This document shows positions 1 to 8,591 of a DNA stretch of 64,000 bases, in pieces (position 1 is the first letter of the stretch; the number at the start of each line of letters is the position of its first letter). The notes below the pieces were generated by a model. It was given only the letters and a program-made list of their open reading frames with translations, was not told the origin of the DNA and made no database searches. The DNA lies in contig NZ_LT635549.1 of assembly GCF_900120155.1 (NCBI RefSeq), positions 806,001-870,000 of the forward strand. The letters run 5' to 3'. This stretch comes from Clostridium sp. Marseille-P3244. GTDB lineage: Bacteria; Bacillota; Clostridia; Lachnospirales; Lachnospiraceae. A program made the translations under genes and the position numbers.

Positions 1-471
1 GTGTGGGAGTTCTTTGAGTTTGGGATGGACCAGATCGTAGGCTATGATATGCAGAAAGATACTATCATTCATACGATCCGCTCGGTAACGTTGGATCCGG
101 CGGGGCGCAATGTTCCCTATGTCATTGATAATATAACCAATGTTGCTGTAAACGGGCAGGAACTCGGACTTGGCGGCTATCTGGATATCGGGCTTCTGGA
201 TACGATGCAGGATCTGATCGTTAACTTTATCGGAGCTGCGGTATTCTCTGTGATCGGATTTTTCTACGTCAAGAACAGGGGAAAAGGATGGCTGGCAGGG
301 CGTTTTATTCCCAGGAGGAAGGCAAAAGACAGAGATTTCCTGAAGATCGCGATGGAAGAGCAGGAGAGAGCAGCAAAAGACAGTCTGACAGAAGTTCCTT
401 TAGGTGAAAAAGAGTCAGATGAGTCAGCGGCAGGACAAGAGCCGGTAAAGCATCCGCCATATCAGATATAG
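1..471 (+). CDS. C-terminal part of a polytopic membrane protein, YjdF/DUF2238-like (5'-truncated by window)
   Basis: The frame is open from base 1, so the true start is probably outside the window and the GTG at base 1 need not be a start. The visible 156 residues begin with a WEFFEF segment, contain a DTMQDLIVNFIGA segment leading into one hydrophobic helix (about residues 66-90), and end in a charged, Glu/Lys-rich cytoplasmic tail. A Trp-Glu-x-x-Glu motif followed by a DTxxDL-x-N-x-x-GA motif resembles YjdF/DUF2238-type membrane proteins. Function is unknown. The 3' end overlaps the 3' end of the convergent gene at 424-1155 by 48 bp. Confidence 0.5.
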   Translation: MWEFFEFGMDQIVGYDMQKDTIIHTIRSVTLDPAGRNVPYVIDNITNVAVNGQELGLGGYLDIGLLDTMQDLIVNFIGAAVFSVIGFFYVKNRGKGWLAGRFIPRRKAKDRDFLKIAMEEQERAAKDSLTEVPLGEKESDESAAGQEPVKHPPYQI

Positions 472-1155
472 AAGGAAGGCTCCGAAGATACAGGCGGCAA
501 TATACAGAAAGATGGAGGCCGTGTTTCCGATAAAGGGTAACAGATCCCGGAAAACAATCTGCTGCATTTTATAATCCGGATTAATATAAAACATGTTGAT
601 CGTGCCGAAACGGTCCAGTGACAGGTTGAGTATTTCCGCGATGAGGCAGCAGGCCAGATAAATCAACGTGCTGTGCAGGAAAGGACTGAAGGGGAACGCA
701 CGGGTCAGGACACGGGAAAAGATGAACTTATCCCGGGAGCCTGCAGAAAGCCCGCGGCAGTATACAATGCCTGCGCTGATCCCGATCAGGATGAGCAGAA
801 TGTGCCACGTGTATGAGTGGATCGTTAATGACTCAAGAGGATATTGAAGGCCGCTTGTATCCGCGAATACCGCGATGCCTCCCATGAGGCCATAGCACAT
901 GAGGAAGGCAAGAAGCGCCTGACGTGCGAGCTCCCGTCTGATCCATGGATACGCCAGGAGCAGATACATGGGAATACTGCACAGCTGGAAAGGCAGATAC
1001 CACCAGTTGTATGTCCCGTGTCCCAGCATGAAAGTCAGGGTAAGCTGTTTCCAGATCTCACTGATGAGCATGGCGACACCGCACAGAAAGAAAAGCCTGT
1101 CTGAAAAATGTGAAAAAGATTTTCGTATCCGTGAATATTCTGCGTTCGTTTTCAA
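424..1155 (-). CDS. YwaF/TIGR02206-like integral membrane protein
   Basis: 243-residue protein with about six to seven hydrophobic segments and a basic N-terminus. A tryptophan-rich loop (NWWYLPFQLCSIPMYLL, about residues 49-65) and an HSYTWHILLILIG segment (about 112-124) resemble the YwaF family of uncharacterised bacterial membrane proteins, related to eukaryotic TMEM164. No enzymatic motif is visible. It is convergent with, and overlaps, the preceding partial gene. A promoter-like TTGTTT-16-TATTAT lies upstream on the minus strand at 1209-1236. The family assignment is by eye and moderately uncertain; the reading frame itself is convincing. Confidence 0.55.
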   Translation of the reverse strand: MKTNAEYSRIRKSFSHFSDRLFFLCGVAMLISEIWKQLTLTFMLGHGTYNWWYLPFQLCSIPMYLLLAYPWIRRELARQALLAFLMCYGLMGGIAVFADTSGLQYPLESLTIHSYTWHILLILIGISAGIVYCRGLSAGSRDKFIFSRVLTRAFPFSPFLHSTLIYLACCLIAEILNLSLDRFGTINMFYINPDYKMQQIVFRDLLPFIGNTASIFLYIAACIFGAFLLYLIWRMLYRLLSCR

Positions 1156-1208
1156 ATCCTCCTTCGTATTGGTTAATATTTTCGTTTTTTATAAACGCTA
1201 AGTATATA

Positions 1209-1236
1209 ATAATATAATAACACGTATAAAAAACAA
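1209..1236 (-). promoter_or_regulatory. Predicted sigma-A promoter for the YwaF-like gene
   Basis: On the minus strand a TTGTTT -35 (1231-1236) and a TATTAT -10 (1209-1214) are separated by 16 bases, in the AT-rich spacer upstream of the gene ending at 1155. The 329-base gap 1156-1484 also holds a perfect 34-nt palindrome at 1305-1338 and a lone TATAAT at 1408-1413 that may serve the GGDEF-EAL gene. Confidence 0.4.
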
Positions 1237-1304
1237 AGTCATATCAGTGGTATTATATGTATTTCCTTACAGGAATACTATTTTTTTGTGAAAAAACTGT
1301 GAAC

Positions 1305-1338
1305 GGGGCCGTGTACCTTTTAAAAGGTACACGGCCCC
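1305..1338. repeat. Perfect 34-nt palindrome in intergenic region
   Basis: Two 17-base arms (GGGGCCGTGTACCTTTT and its exact complement) meet with no spacer. It is GC-rich outside and A/T at the centre, and is not followed by a clear T-run. It resembles the palindrome at 28881-28922 in layout (G-rich outer arm, TTTTAAAA centre), so both may be members of a dispersed palindromic repeat family. It could also be a terminator or a DNA-binding site. Confidence 0.6.
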
Positions 1339-1484
1339 AATTCGATTAGAGAAATTTATTTTGTGACAGAGATAGTATTTCATTTCATCTTGCATTTCAA
1401 GGGCAGGTATAATACAATATTTGTAGCTGTCTTTTTACTAAAAAGGCAGAATTTTTACAATCTAAGCACAGGGGAGAAGAATAC

Positions 1485-3104
1485 ATGAGTGAAAATTACA
1501 GACCTCGTTCACTGGTAGAAATTATGAACGATGTGCTGAGTACTGTTCGTGATTACTACGATTCAGAATATGTATATTATATTGAAAAAGAGCAGGGTGA
1601 TATTGATACTATTTATGAATGGTGCGCGGAGAACGTAGAATGGCAGCGTGACAGACTTAAGATGCTTCCAGAAGAACAGCAGCCGAAATGGATGAAAGAA
1701 GAGATTACAGATACAACATCGGACACTTATAGTGTTTTTACTCAGCTTGATGAAGATACGACAGCGATTCTGGCGGTCTGCGGCGTGCACAGAGGCGGAT
1801 GTACTCTGGATCTGATGCGTGCGCTTCTTCCATATATTCCTCAGGCGATTGCCCTTCAGAAGCTTCAGAAACAGCAGGAGTATCTCAGTTATCACGATGA
1901 TCTGACCGGACTGTTGAACCGGAACAGTCTTGTAGATTATTTTTCCAGCGTAAAGGCAGAGGATCTGAAGTCACTGGGAGCGCTCTCTGTTGATATCAAC
2001 GGTCTGAAGAATTTTAACAAAGAATTTGGACGGGAATACGGCGATGAGGTCGTGATCCGGGTTGGGGAAGTGCTGGCCGAGTATTTCCACAGCGGATCAG
2101 TGTACCGGCTTACAGGAGATGAGTATCTTGTCCTTGTGGAAAATACTTCTTATGAAGATTTTACAAAACAGATTTATGCCGTTCACACCAAGCTGGATAA
2201 TATCAGTCTGGGTCTTGCCTCTATGGGATATGCCTGGGAAAAAGTCAGCATTGAAGTGGACAAGCTGGTCAACAATGCGGAAGTGATGATGCGGGAGGAG
2301 AAGAAGAAATATTACAAGAACCTGAAAAAGGGACACCACGAACCGATCATCAAACAGGATCTTCTGGAGGATATTGAAAACGGGAACTTTATTGTCTGCC
2401 TGGTGCCCAAGTTTGATATCAGTACAGACTCAGTGGCGGGAGCGGAGGCAGTGGTCCGTTATCACCACAAAGATCTTGGAATTGTTGATCCGGGGAAATA
2501 TATCAACCTTCTGGAGGAGACGAAACTTTCTCATTATCTGGATCTGTATGTATTTGAAGAAGTGTGCAAGACACTGCACCGATGGGAGATGGAGGATCTT
2601 CCGCTGATCCCGGTATCCGTGAATTTCGCGGGGGCCACGCTGCGACAGGAAAGCATAGCGGACAGGATGCTCCGACTGATCGAGAAGTATCATGTACGGT
2701 GTGAGTACCTGGAAGTAGAGGTATCTGAATCTTCAAATGATATGAATCAGGAAATGCTGGCAGAGACCAGCAGCAAGATCCGTAAGGGAAATGTAAGAGT
2801 GATCCTGGATCATTTCGGGGCAAAAGATTCCAGCTTTTCTATCCTGTCACTGATGGAGTTTGACGGACTGAAACTGGACAAAAGCCTTATTACAAATATT
2901 GTAGGAAATACGCGCAGCCAGATCGTGGCCCGCGCGGTGATCGATATATGCAGACAGCTGGGAGCAACTGTTCAGGCAGCCGGGGTTGAGACCCAGGATC
3001 AGCTGAATGTCCTGCGGGAACTGGGATGCGATTACGCGCAGGGAGCGCTGTTTAACAAACCGATCACAGTTGACACTTTTGAAGTCAGATATCTGAAAGG
3101 ATAG
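1485..3104 (+). CDS. Tandem GGDEF-EAL protein with degenerate active sites
   Basis: 539 residues without a signal peptide or membrane helix. Residues 1-130 form an unrecognised sensor-like region. The GGDEF domain begins at DDLTGLLNR (about residue 137), but its signature is LTGDEY (about 209) instead of GGDEF. The EAL domain (about 290-535) has EAVVR in place of EALLR, an EVSES segment for ExTE, and LDHFGAKDS where active enzymes have DDFGTG, so one metal-binding Asp is replaced by His. The late motifs (AAGVETQDQL and QGALFNKP) are kept. Such changes usually mean a c-di-GMP or GTP binding/regulatory protein, but residual activity cannot be excluded. The SD sequence GGGGAGAAG precedes the ATG, and the Sfp gene follows after 3 bases. 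Confidence 0.85.
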   Translation: MSENYRPRSLVEIMNDVLSTVRDYYDSEYVYYIEKEQGDIDTIYEWCAENVEWQRDRLKMLPEEQQPKWMKEEITDTTSDTYSVFTQLDEDTTAILAVCGVHRGGCTLDLMRALLPYIPQAIALQKLQKQQEYLSYHDDLTGLLNRNSLVDYFSSVKAEDLKSLGALSVDINGLKNFNKEFGREYGDEVVIRVGEVLAEYFHSGSVYRLTGDEYLVLVENTSYEDFTKQIYAVHTKLDNISLGLASMGYAWEKVSIEVDKLVNNAEVMMREEKKKYYKNLKKGHHEPIIKQDLLEDIENGNFIVCLVPKFDISTDSVAGAEAVVRYHHKDLGIVDPGKYINLLEETKLSHYLDLYVFEEVCKTLHRWEMEDLPLIPVSVNFAGATLRQESIADRMLRLIEKYHVRCEYLEVEVSESSNDMNQEMLAETSSKIRKGNVRVILDHFGAKDSSFSILSLMEFDGLKLDKSLITNIVGNTRSQIVARAVIDICRQLGATVQAAGVETQDQLNVLRELGCDYAQGALFNKPITVDTFEVRYLKG

Positions 3105-3107
3105 AAG

Positions 3108-3734
3108 ATGGTCAGGACCTGGATCGCGGATATAGAGCCGCTTTATGAGAAAGAATGTTTTGAACGGTATTATCGGGCTCTTCCGGAGTTCCGCAGAAAA
3201 AAGGCGGATGCTCTGCAGAATCTGCAGATGAAGGCCCAGAGTGTGGGTGTGTGGAGTCTGTGGGAAAAGATCCGGAGAGAATATAAACTTTCGGAAGACT
3301 GTGCGTTCAATTTTTCTCATTCGGGTTCCTATGTCATGTGCGCTGTTGAGCTGACCGGACGAAGAGTGAGGGTCGGATGTGATATGGAAAAAATCGGCCC
3401 GCTGAAAATGAAAGTTGCCGGCCGTTTTTTCTGTCGGGAAGAATACGAAATGATTCTGGGAAAAGATACAGAAGAGGAACGTTCAGAGCTTTTTTACCGG
3501 TACTGGGTCCTCAAGGAAAGCTTCATGAAGGCCACAGGAAAGGGAATGGCGCTTCCGGTCAATTCTTTCTGTATCCGTTTAGGGGAACCTCCTGTACTGG
3601 TCAGACAGCCGGAGGAGTTTCCCGAGGATTATCATTATACGGAATATAAAAGTGAAGGACTTCCATATAAAATGGCAGTGTGTTCAACAGCTACAGACAT
3701 TGACGCAAAACTGCATATGGAGTTGATTTTATGA
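3108..3734 (+). CDS. 4'-phosphopantetheinyl transferase, Sfp superfamily
   Basis: 208-residue enzyme expected to move 4'-phosphopantetheine from CoA to a Ser of an acyl or peptidyl carrier protein. Seen motifs are FNFSHSG (about residue 66), GCDMEK (Mg-binding Asp and Glu, about 88-93) and FYRYWVLKESFMKATGKG (about 128-145), the last being diagnostic for Sfp/HetI-type transferases. No carrier protein, NRPS or PKS gene is nearby, so the substrate is unknown. It lies 3 bases after the GGDEF-EAL gene and its stop overlaps the ATG of the next gene (ATGA), which points to one transcript. Confidence 0.88.
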   Translation: MVRTWIADIEPLYEKECFERYYRALPEFRRKKADALQNLQMKAQSVGVWSLWEKIRREYKLSEDCAFNFSHSGSYVMCAVELTGRRVRVGCDMEKIGPLKMKVAGRFFCREEYEMILGKDTEEERSELFYRYWVLKESFMKATGKGMALPVNSFCIRLGEPPVLVRQPEEFPEDYHYTEYKSEGLPYKMAVCSTATDIDAKLHMELIL

Positions 3735-4528
3735 AAAAAATAAAAGTTACTAAAAAAATGAAGATCATGTTCCTGCTGGGCGCGGTGATCGGAGCCATAG
3801 CGGGAATCTTATTTACGATACTGATTGCAAACGGCATCATATCCGACCACAAGGAAGTGTTTTCTTCGGATATAGCGGCCTTGACAGAAGAAAATGAAGA
3901 ATATAAGCTGCAGATCAGCAAAAATGAGGCGGCGCATAACAATACCGAGGTCCTTGCCGGGGACACGGACGGCTGGTCACTGGTCCTGGTGAATGAAGAG
4001 CATCCGCTGGACACATCCTATGTGCCGGAGGAAATGGTGGAAGTGGAACCCGAACGCTCGGTAGACGTAAGGATCATGGATGATCTGCAGGCGATGCTGG
4101 ATGACGCCAAAGCTCAGGGCCTGAGTATGTATGTGGCCTCTGCCTACCGTTCCTATGATGATCAGTGCAGGGTGTTTAACACTACGATGACTGAATGGAT
4201 CAATCAGGGGTATACTCCTCTGGACGCCTACGCGGAGACAAAGAAATCTGTAGCCGTACCAGGTTCCAGCGAACATGCGACGGGGCTGGCGGTGGACATT
4301 ATCGCGTCCGCGTATGAGGCTCTGGATGACCGTCAGGGAGATACACCGGAGCAGCAGTGGCTTATGGAACATTGCTGGGAATACGGGTTTATACTCAGAT
4401 ATCCGCCGGAGAAGGCGGAGATAACCGGCATTATATTTGAACCGTGGCATTACCGGTATGTGGGGAAGACAGCGGCGAAGGAGATCAAAGAGCAGAATAT
4501 TACACTGGAAGAATATCTGGACCAATAG
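3731..4528 (+). CDS. D-alanyl-D-alanine carboxypeptidase, VanY/M15B family, membrane-anchored
   Basis: 265 residues: a basic start, one N-terminal membrane helix (about 13-35), a linker, then a LAS-type zinc peptidase domain. Visible motifs are SAYRSYDDQ (about 137-145), the first zinc site SSEHATGLAVDI (His and Asp, about 178-189) and the second site EPWHYRYVG (about 236-244). The family trims the terminal D-Ala of peptidoglycan stem peptides outside the membrane. Nothing here indicates vancomycin resistance, because no vanHAX genes are present. The start overlaps the preceding sfp stop by 4 bases. Confidence 0.88.
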   Translation: MKKIKVTKKMKIMFLLGAVIGAIAGILFTILIANGIISDHKEVFSSDIAALTEENEEYKLQISKNEAAHNNTEVLAGDTDGWSLVLVNEEHPLDTSYVPEEMVEVEPERSVDVRIMDDLQAMLDDAKAQGLSMYVASAYRSYDDQCRVFNTTMTEWINQGYTPLDAYAETKKSVAVPGSSEHATGLAVDIIASAYEALDDRQGDTPEQQWLMEHCWEYGFILRYPPEKAEITGIIFEPWHYRYVGKTAAKEIKEQNITLEEYLDQ

Positions 4529-4577
4529 AAAATTACAGCAGAGAGATGCGTCAGATGGATACAGAAGGAGGAAGATC

Positions 4578-5345
4578 ATGGAAGATTTAACATTTGGAGA
4601 ACAGGTCAAGATCATTCTGGGTCGGAAGGGAATGACCATCAAACGTCTCGCTGAGCTGATCGAGGCGGAGACAGGGAAAAAAATGTCAAGACAGAATCTT
4701 ACGCAGAGGCTCGGAAGAGATAATTTTCAGGAACAGGATATGCGTATGATCGCCGAAATTTTGGGATGCCCTTTTCAGCTGAGTATTTTGTCCGGAGAAA
4801 CCCAGGTTCCGGTAAGGAGTGTGGCAGCTCCGGAAAACAACGCTCCGGAACAGACCGATGCCAAAGAGAACGATACCAGTGAGCGGGCACGGGATGAGGA
4901 ACAAAAAATACAGCCGGAAGAGCGGGATATGACGATCGGAGAACTTTATGAGATTCACCGGGAACTGTCTGAACTGGAAGAAAATGTGAAGGCCGGAGAA
5001 CCGGTGGAAGAGATAAAGAGGGAACTGGACAGGCCAAAGAACGAATCCGGCGCGCAGACAGAAGAGGCGGCGGCTGAACCGGAAGAGAAGAACCGTTTTG
5101 AGCCGGTAATTTCCCATGATGATACAGAGGAAGATACAGAGATTGGAGAAGTGAATCCATATACCGGGCGGGAATATCAGTCTAACAGTGTGCGCATGCA
5201 TCCGAGCAGGATCGGCTATGTGCAGGTATATGACCGCCGGATCCACAAGTGGACAGATATGACAGAATGGGCGTTTCTCGGCCTGCAGGAACGGAAGAAA
5301 GCGCTGCTTGGAAAAGCGTACGAGCCGCCGATCTACCTGGACTGA
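4578..5345 (+). CDS. HTH-domain protein with acidic linker (hypothetical)
   Basis: 255 residues. I chose the ATG at 4578, which follows GAAGGAGGAAG, although the frame is open further upstream. Residues 1-72 look like an XRE-type helix-turn-helix (GMTIKRLAELIEAETGKKMS followed by an LTQRLGRDN recognition-like segment). A long Glu-rich low-complexity linker (about 75-195) comes next, then a conserved-looking C-terminus (NPYTGREYQ, YVQVYDRRIHKWTDM, YEPPIYLD). DNA binding is inferred from the N-terminus only; the target and the role of the tail are unknown. The dGTPase gene follows 60 bases downstream, probably in the same transcript. Confidence 0.6.
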   Translation: MEDLTFGEQVKIILGRKGMTIKRLAELIEAETGKKMSRQNLTQRLGRDNFQEQDMRMIAEILGCPFQLSILSGETQVPVRSVAAPENNAPEQTDAKENDTSERARDEEQKIQPEERDMTIGELYEIHRELSELEENVKAGEPVEEIKRELDRPKNESGAQTEEAAAEPEEKNRFEPVISHDDTEEDTEIGEVNPYTGREYQSNSVRMHPSRIGYVQVYDRRIHKWTDMTEWAFLGLQERKKALLGKAYEPPIYLD

Positions 5346-5405
5346 CCGGCAGGAACACAGCGGGATTCCGGGAGAGGAAGGGGTATATAGAGGAGATGGT
5401 CATAT

Positions 5406-6836
5406 ATGGAATGGAAGACACTGTTGTCCGCGGACAGAGAGCGGGGAAATTCAAATCGGCAGAAATCGACAGATTTAAGAAGTGAGTTCGAGAAAGATTA
5501 TCACAGGATCATAGGAAGCGCCTCTTTTCGGAGACTTCAGGATAAGACCCAGGTATTCCCCCTGGACAAGAGCGATTTTATCCGCACAAGGCTGACGCAT
5601 TCTCTTGAAGTTTCATCCCTGGGGAAATCCCTGGGGCAGAATATCGGTGAAAATATATTAAAATATCGGAGAAATTCAGGATTTACCCCGCAGATGAAGG
5701 AGGATATCTCTCATATCCTTGAATGTGCGGGGCTCATTCATGATATCGGAAATCCGCCTTTCGGACATTTCGGGGAGACTGCCATACGGGAATGGTTTCA
5801 GCGCCGGCTGCCGGAACTTACCTTTTGTGGGAAAAAGGTGGAGGATATGTTGAGCGGGCAGATGAAGCAGGATCTTTATCATTTTGAGGGAAACGCTCAG
5901 GCTCTGCGCCTTGTGACAAAGCTGCATTATCTGGTGGATGAGCACGGTATGAATCTGACCTATGCCCTGCTCAACACAATCGTGAAATACCCGGTGCCAT
6001 CCACAGGCATCGATCCGGAAAGCGGGAATATCAAAGATAAAAAGATGGGGTACTATCTGGCAGATGAGAAGATCTTCCAGAGAGTGACACAGGCGACAGG
6101 AGCAGGAAATAACCGGCATCCCCTGACCTATATTCTGGAAGCTGCGGACGATCTTGCTTATAAGACAGCGGATATAGAGGACGCCTTTGTAAAAGGCTTT
6201 ATTACTTACTACATTCTGGAAAAAGAGCTGGCTCCTCTGGAGGCAGAACTGCGTCAAAGCGAGAAAGAAGGAAGGATGGATTACTGGTTTAAGCCCCTGG
6301 AGAAGCTTCATCAGCTATACGAGCGTGGAAAAGCCAAAAATATCAGTAATCCCGAGTCATACGCAGTGAAAAACTGGATTGTGAGTGCACAGGGATTTCT
6401 GATCAGCTGTGCTACATTCGGATTTACGTCAAATTATGACAGGATCATGGCAGGTACGTTTCAGCATGATCTTTTCCATGGCACATTCGGCGAGAAACTG
6501 ATGGATCTGCTGGGAGATATGGCATACCGTTATGTTTTTTCTTCTATGGCGATCTACAAGATGGAAGTGTCAGAGTCAGCTATTCTGGACTATCTGATGG
6601 AGAAACTTGTCCAGGCAGTGTTGTACTATGACACAGATATAAAGCAGAATACCATTGACACCCGTGTGGTGTCCTTCATATCTGATAACTATAAAAACGC
6701 TTATAAACTGCAGGCAAAAGGAAAGAAGGAAGAGGAGAAGCTATATCTCCGCCTCCTCCTTGTGACGGACTATGTGTGCGGCATGACCGACAGCTACGCA
6801 AAAAGGCTTTATCAGGAAATGAACGGGATCGTTTAG
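5406..6836 (+). CDS. dgt: Deoxyguanosinetriphosphate triphosphohydrolase (dGTPase-like HD protein)
   Basis: 476 residues of the HD superfamily; hydrolyses dNTPs (classically dGTP) to the deoxynucleoside and triphosphate. Seen: FRRLQDKTQVFPL near the N-terminus, then RTRLTHSLEVS (first metal His, about residue 64) and LIHDIGNPPFGHFGE (the HD pair, about 110-124), the standard dGTPase arrangement, and later LEAADDLAYKTADIEDA. The length fits the family. The ATG at 5406 follows AGGAGATGGT. The gene is convergent with the gene ending at 6840, only 3 bases away, with no obvious terminator between them. Confidence 0.9.
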   Translation: MEWKTLLSADRERGNSNRQKSTDLRSEFEKDYHRIIGSASFRRLQDKTQVFPLDKSDFIRTRLTHSLEVSSLGKSLGQNIGENILKYRRNSGFTPQMKEDISHILECAGLIHDIGNPPFGHFGETAIREWFQRRLPELTFCGKKVEDMLSGQMKQDLYHFEGNAQALRLVTKLHYLVDEHGMNLTYALLNTIVKYPVPSTGIDPESGNIKDKKMGYYLADEKIFQRVTQATGAGNNRHPLTYILEAADDLAYKTADIEDAFVKGFITYYILEKELAPLEAELRQSEKEGRMDYWFKPLEKLHQLYERGKAKNISNPESYAVKNWIVSAQGFLISCATFGFTSNYDRIMAGTFQHDLFHGTFGEKLMDLLGDMAYRYVFSSMAIYKMEVSESAILDYLMEKLVQAVLYYDTDIKQNTIDTRVVSFISDNYKNAYKLQAKGKKEEEKLYLRLLLVTDYVCGMTDSYAKRLYQEMNGIV

Positions 6837-6839
6837 TAT

Positions 6840-7694
6840 CTATTTTGAGCAGGGCCCCACGCAGCGGCACCAGTGCCCGAAGTCCGGGTTGTCACAGCGC
6901 TCTTCTTCTTCCAGTCCGATGCAGTCTGTGTAGGAACGGGTGAAGCGAGGAAAGCCAAAGAGGTCCGCGGCCCGTGCCTCGTGCTGGTCATAGATACCCG
7001 GGACCCCGAGCCACAGCCGTCCGTTCTCTTCAATGAGGATGAGATGGCTGTAATTGTGATAACCGTGCAGCAGGAAACTGTTGTTGGCCAGAGGCCAGAA
7101 GCGCCGGGAAAGAAGAGAGATATCTTCCCGACGGATCTTTCGGGCAGAGGGTGTTGAGTGTTTGTCAGAAGAATGCTCCTGTGCTTTGGGAGTTTCTTCG
7201 GTTTCCGGTTCCCCGGGATCGTTCTGGACAGATTCCGTGTCTGCCGTGATTTCACTGGAGGTTGCTTCCCCGGATACGGAGGAATCCGGGATATTCTGTT
7301 TGTCTTCCGGTGAGCGCAGTCTGTTGATATCAACGTCAAAAAAGACTGTAGAAGCCATCCAGAACAGTGGAGTGCTGTTTCCGGGAAGCCGGATAAGAAA
7401 TCCGTCGATCTGGGCCAGTGTACGGGATTCCGGGAAACGGGCCTCCGGTATGGGAAGCCGCGCGGAGATGTTACGGCCAAAACAGTTCAGTTCCGCGATC
7501 TGAGTCCCCACGAGATCTTTGTTGTCACAATAAAATGCATACAGTTCCATGGACGCGCCATTCCCAGAGGGGATGCCCCGGGCGTGGATCTGAAGGATGC
7601 AGGAGCGGTAATGTCTGGAAATTTTGATAAATCCCACATTTCTCCTGCGTCTGTTATTTTCATATTCGTACAGATAAAAAGTACCTGGATTCAT
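6840..7694 (-). CDS. Lachnospiraceae-type hypothetical protein (DUF6128-like)
   Basis: 284 residues, no signal peptide. Two conserved-looking parts (about 1-125 and 185-284) are separated by an acidic, Ser/Thr/Glu-rich linker. The C-terminal part contains FWPLANNSFLLHGYHNYSHL and LGVPGIYDQHEARAADLFGF and ends in a short Cys/His-containing tail. I recall such proteins only as uncharacterised Lachnospiraceae families; no catalytic motif is recognisable. It is transcribed against dgt, with 3 bases between the two stops, and divergently from tadA. Confidence 0.55.
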   Translation of the reverse strand: MNPGTFYLYEYENNRRRRNVGFIKISRHYRSCILQIHARGIPSGNGASMELYAFYCDNKDLVGTQIAELNCFGRNISARLPIPEARFPESRTLAQIDGFLIRLPGNSTPLFWMASTVFFDVDINRLRSPEDKQNIPDSSVSGEATSSEITADTESVQNDPGEPETEETPKAQEHSSDKHSTPSARKIRREDISLLSRRFWPLANNSFLLHGYHNYSHLILIEENGRLWLGVPGIYDQHEARAADLFGFPRFTRSYTDCIGLEEEERCDNPDFGHWCRCVGPCSK

Positions 7695-7781
7695 AGATAT
7701 CGACTACCTCTGGTCTTGTCTTGCTTCAGTCTAGTGTATTCGGGAAAAGAGGGAAAAAGAACAAAAACAATGGAGGGGACT

Positions 7782-8255
7782 ATGACGGATACAGATGAAA
7801 AATATATGAGGGAAGCTCTGCGGCAGGCAAAAAAGGCCTATGCTCTGGAAGAGACGCCCATCGGATGTGTGATCGTTCATGACGGAAAGGTCATCGGAAG
7901 AGGATATAACCGAAGGAATACTGAGAAGAGCCCGCTGGCTCACGCGGAGATAGCGGCCATCCGGAAAGCCAGCAGGAAGATCGGCGACTGGCGCCTGGAA
8001 GAATGCACCATGTATGTGACCCTGGAGCCCTGTCAGATGTGCGCCGGGGCGATCGTACAGTCCCGGATCCCGAGAGTGGTCATCGGATGTATGAACCCCA
8101 AGGCCGGGTGCGCGGGTTCGGTGCTGAATATCCTTCAGGTAAAAGAATTCAATCATCAGGCTGAAATAGAGTCAGGAGTACTTGGGGAAGAGTGCAGTGA
8201 ACTGATGAAACAGTTTTTCAGAGAACTGAGGGATAAAAAAAAGAAACAGATTTGA
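7782..8255 (+). CDS. tadA: tRNA adenosine(34) deaminase TadA
   Basis: 157 residues. It deaminates A34 to inosine in the anticodon of tRNA-Arg(ACG). The zinc-dependent cytidine/deoxycytidylate deaminase fold is shown by HAEIAAI (His ligand and catalytic Glu, about 55) and the PCQMCAGAI motif (two Cys ligands, about 87). The ATG at 7782 follows GGAGGGG at good distance; an in-frame ATG at 7770 lies before that ribosome site and is less likely. A strong hairpin terminator follows at 8285-8324, and the SRP RNA gene lies convergently just beyond. Confidence 0.92.
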   Translation: MTDTDEKYMREALRQAKKAYALEETPIGCVIVHDGKVIGRGYNRRNTEKSPLAHAEIAAIRKASRKIGDWRLEECTMYVTLEPCQMCAGAIVQSRIPRVVIGCMNPKAGCAGSVLNILQVKEFNHQAEIESGVLGEECSELMKQFFRELRDKKKKQI

Positions 8256-8284
8256 GATTACTGTTCTTGCAGATCTATTGCGGA

Positions 8285-8324
8285 GAGGTATCGTAAATAT
8301 ACGGTGCCTCTTATTTTTCTTTTT
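8285..8324 (+). terminator. Rho-independent terminator of tadA
   Basis: An 11-bp stem (GAGGTATCGTA with TACGGTGCCTC) closes a 4-base AATA loop and is followed by TTATTTTTCTTTTT. Two of its pairs are U-G only when read on the plus strand, so it works best for tadA rather than for the minus-strand SRP RNA. Confidence 0.8.
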
Positions 8325-8588
8325 ACGTGCATTGCGCTTCGAACGCGGCCAACAGACGTTACCCCGGCAGTTAACTCAGCCCAGGCACCCTCACGGCACC
8401 CGGAAGGTCCTGCTTAGTGCTGCTCCGTTCCCGGCCTGACACGGTTCACAGGTTCCCGTCGCGTGAGACCCGGACATCAACGTCACTTACCGGGGGCAGC
8501 CCTGCCGGCTTTTGCCCTCTGCGCAATATCACCCCTGCTATAGCGGATTGCAGGTACAAGGTACCGCTAACACCCCGGCTGCACGTGT
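8325..8588 (-). ncRNA. ffs: Signal recognition particle RNA, large (Bacillus/Clostridium) type
   Basis: About 264 nt on the minus strand. The helix-8 core reads GTGAACCGTGTCAGGCC, then GGGAACGGAGCAGCACTAAG, then GTGCCGTGAGGGTGCCTGGG, typical of SRP RNA with its Alu-type extension. The 5' region has TTAGCGGTACC and CTGCAATCCGCTATAGCAGG, as in clostridial SRP RNAs. The ends pair (ACGTGCA near 8585 with TGCACGT near 8328), closing helix 5. It binds Ffh and directs co-translational membrane targeting. Exact ends are estimated within about 5 bases. No protein frame fits this stretch. Confidence 0.88.
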
Positions 8589-8591
8589 CTT

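Noticed and set aside
844..1201. Plus-strand frames across the YwaF-like gene
   Set aside because: Antisense to a convincing membrane-protein gene, with no ribosome site and low-complexity composition.
1250..1290. Terminator at GTATTTCC/GGAATAC plus T7
   Set aside because: Short imperfect stem and no upstream plus-strand gene to end; recorded here only.
4437..5246. Longer upstream start for the HTH protein and antisense frames there
   Set aside because: The extension reads through the end of the VanY gene and lacks a ribosome site; ATG 4578 has GAAGGAGGAAG.
6833..7480. Alternative frames over the DUF6128-like gene on both strands
   Set aside because: Pro/Arg/Ser-rich composition typical of out-of-frame GC-rich codons; the 284-codon frame is better supported.
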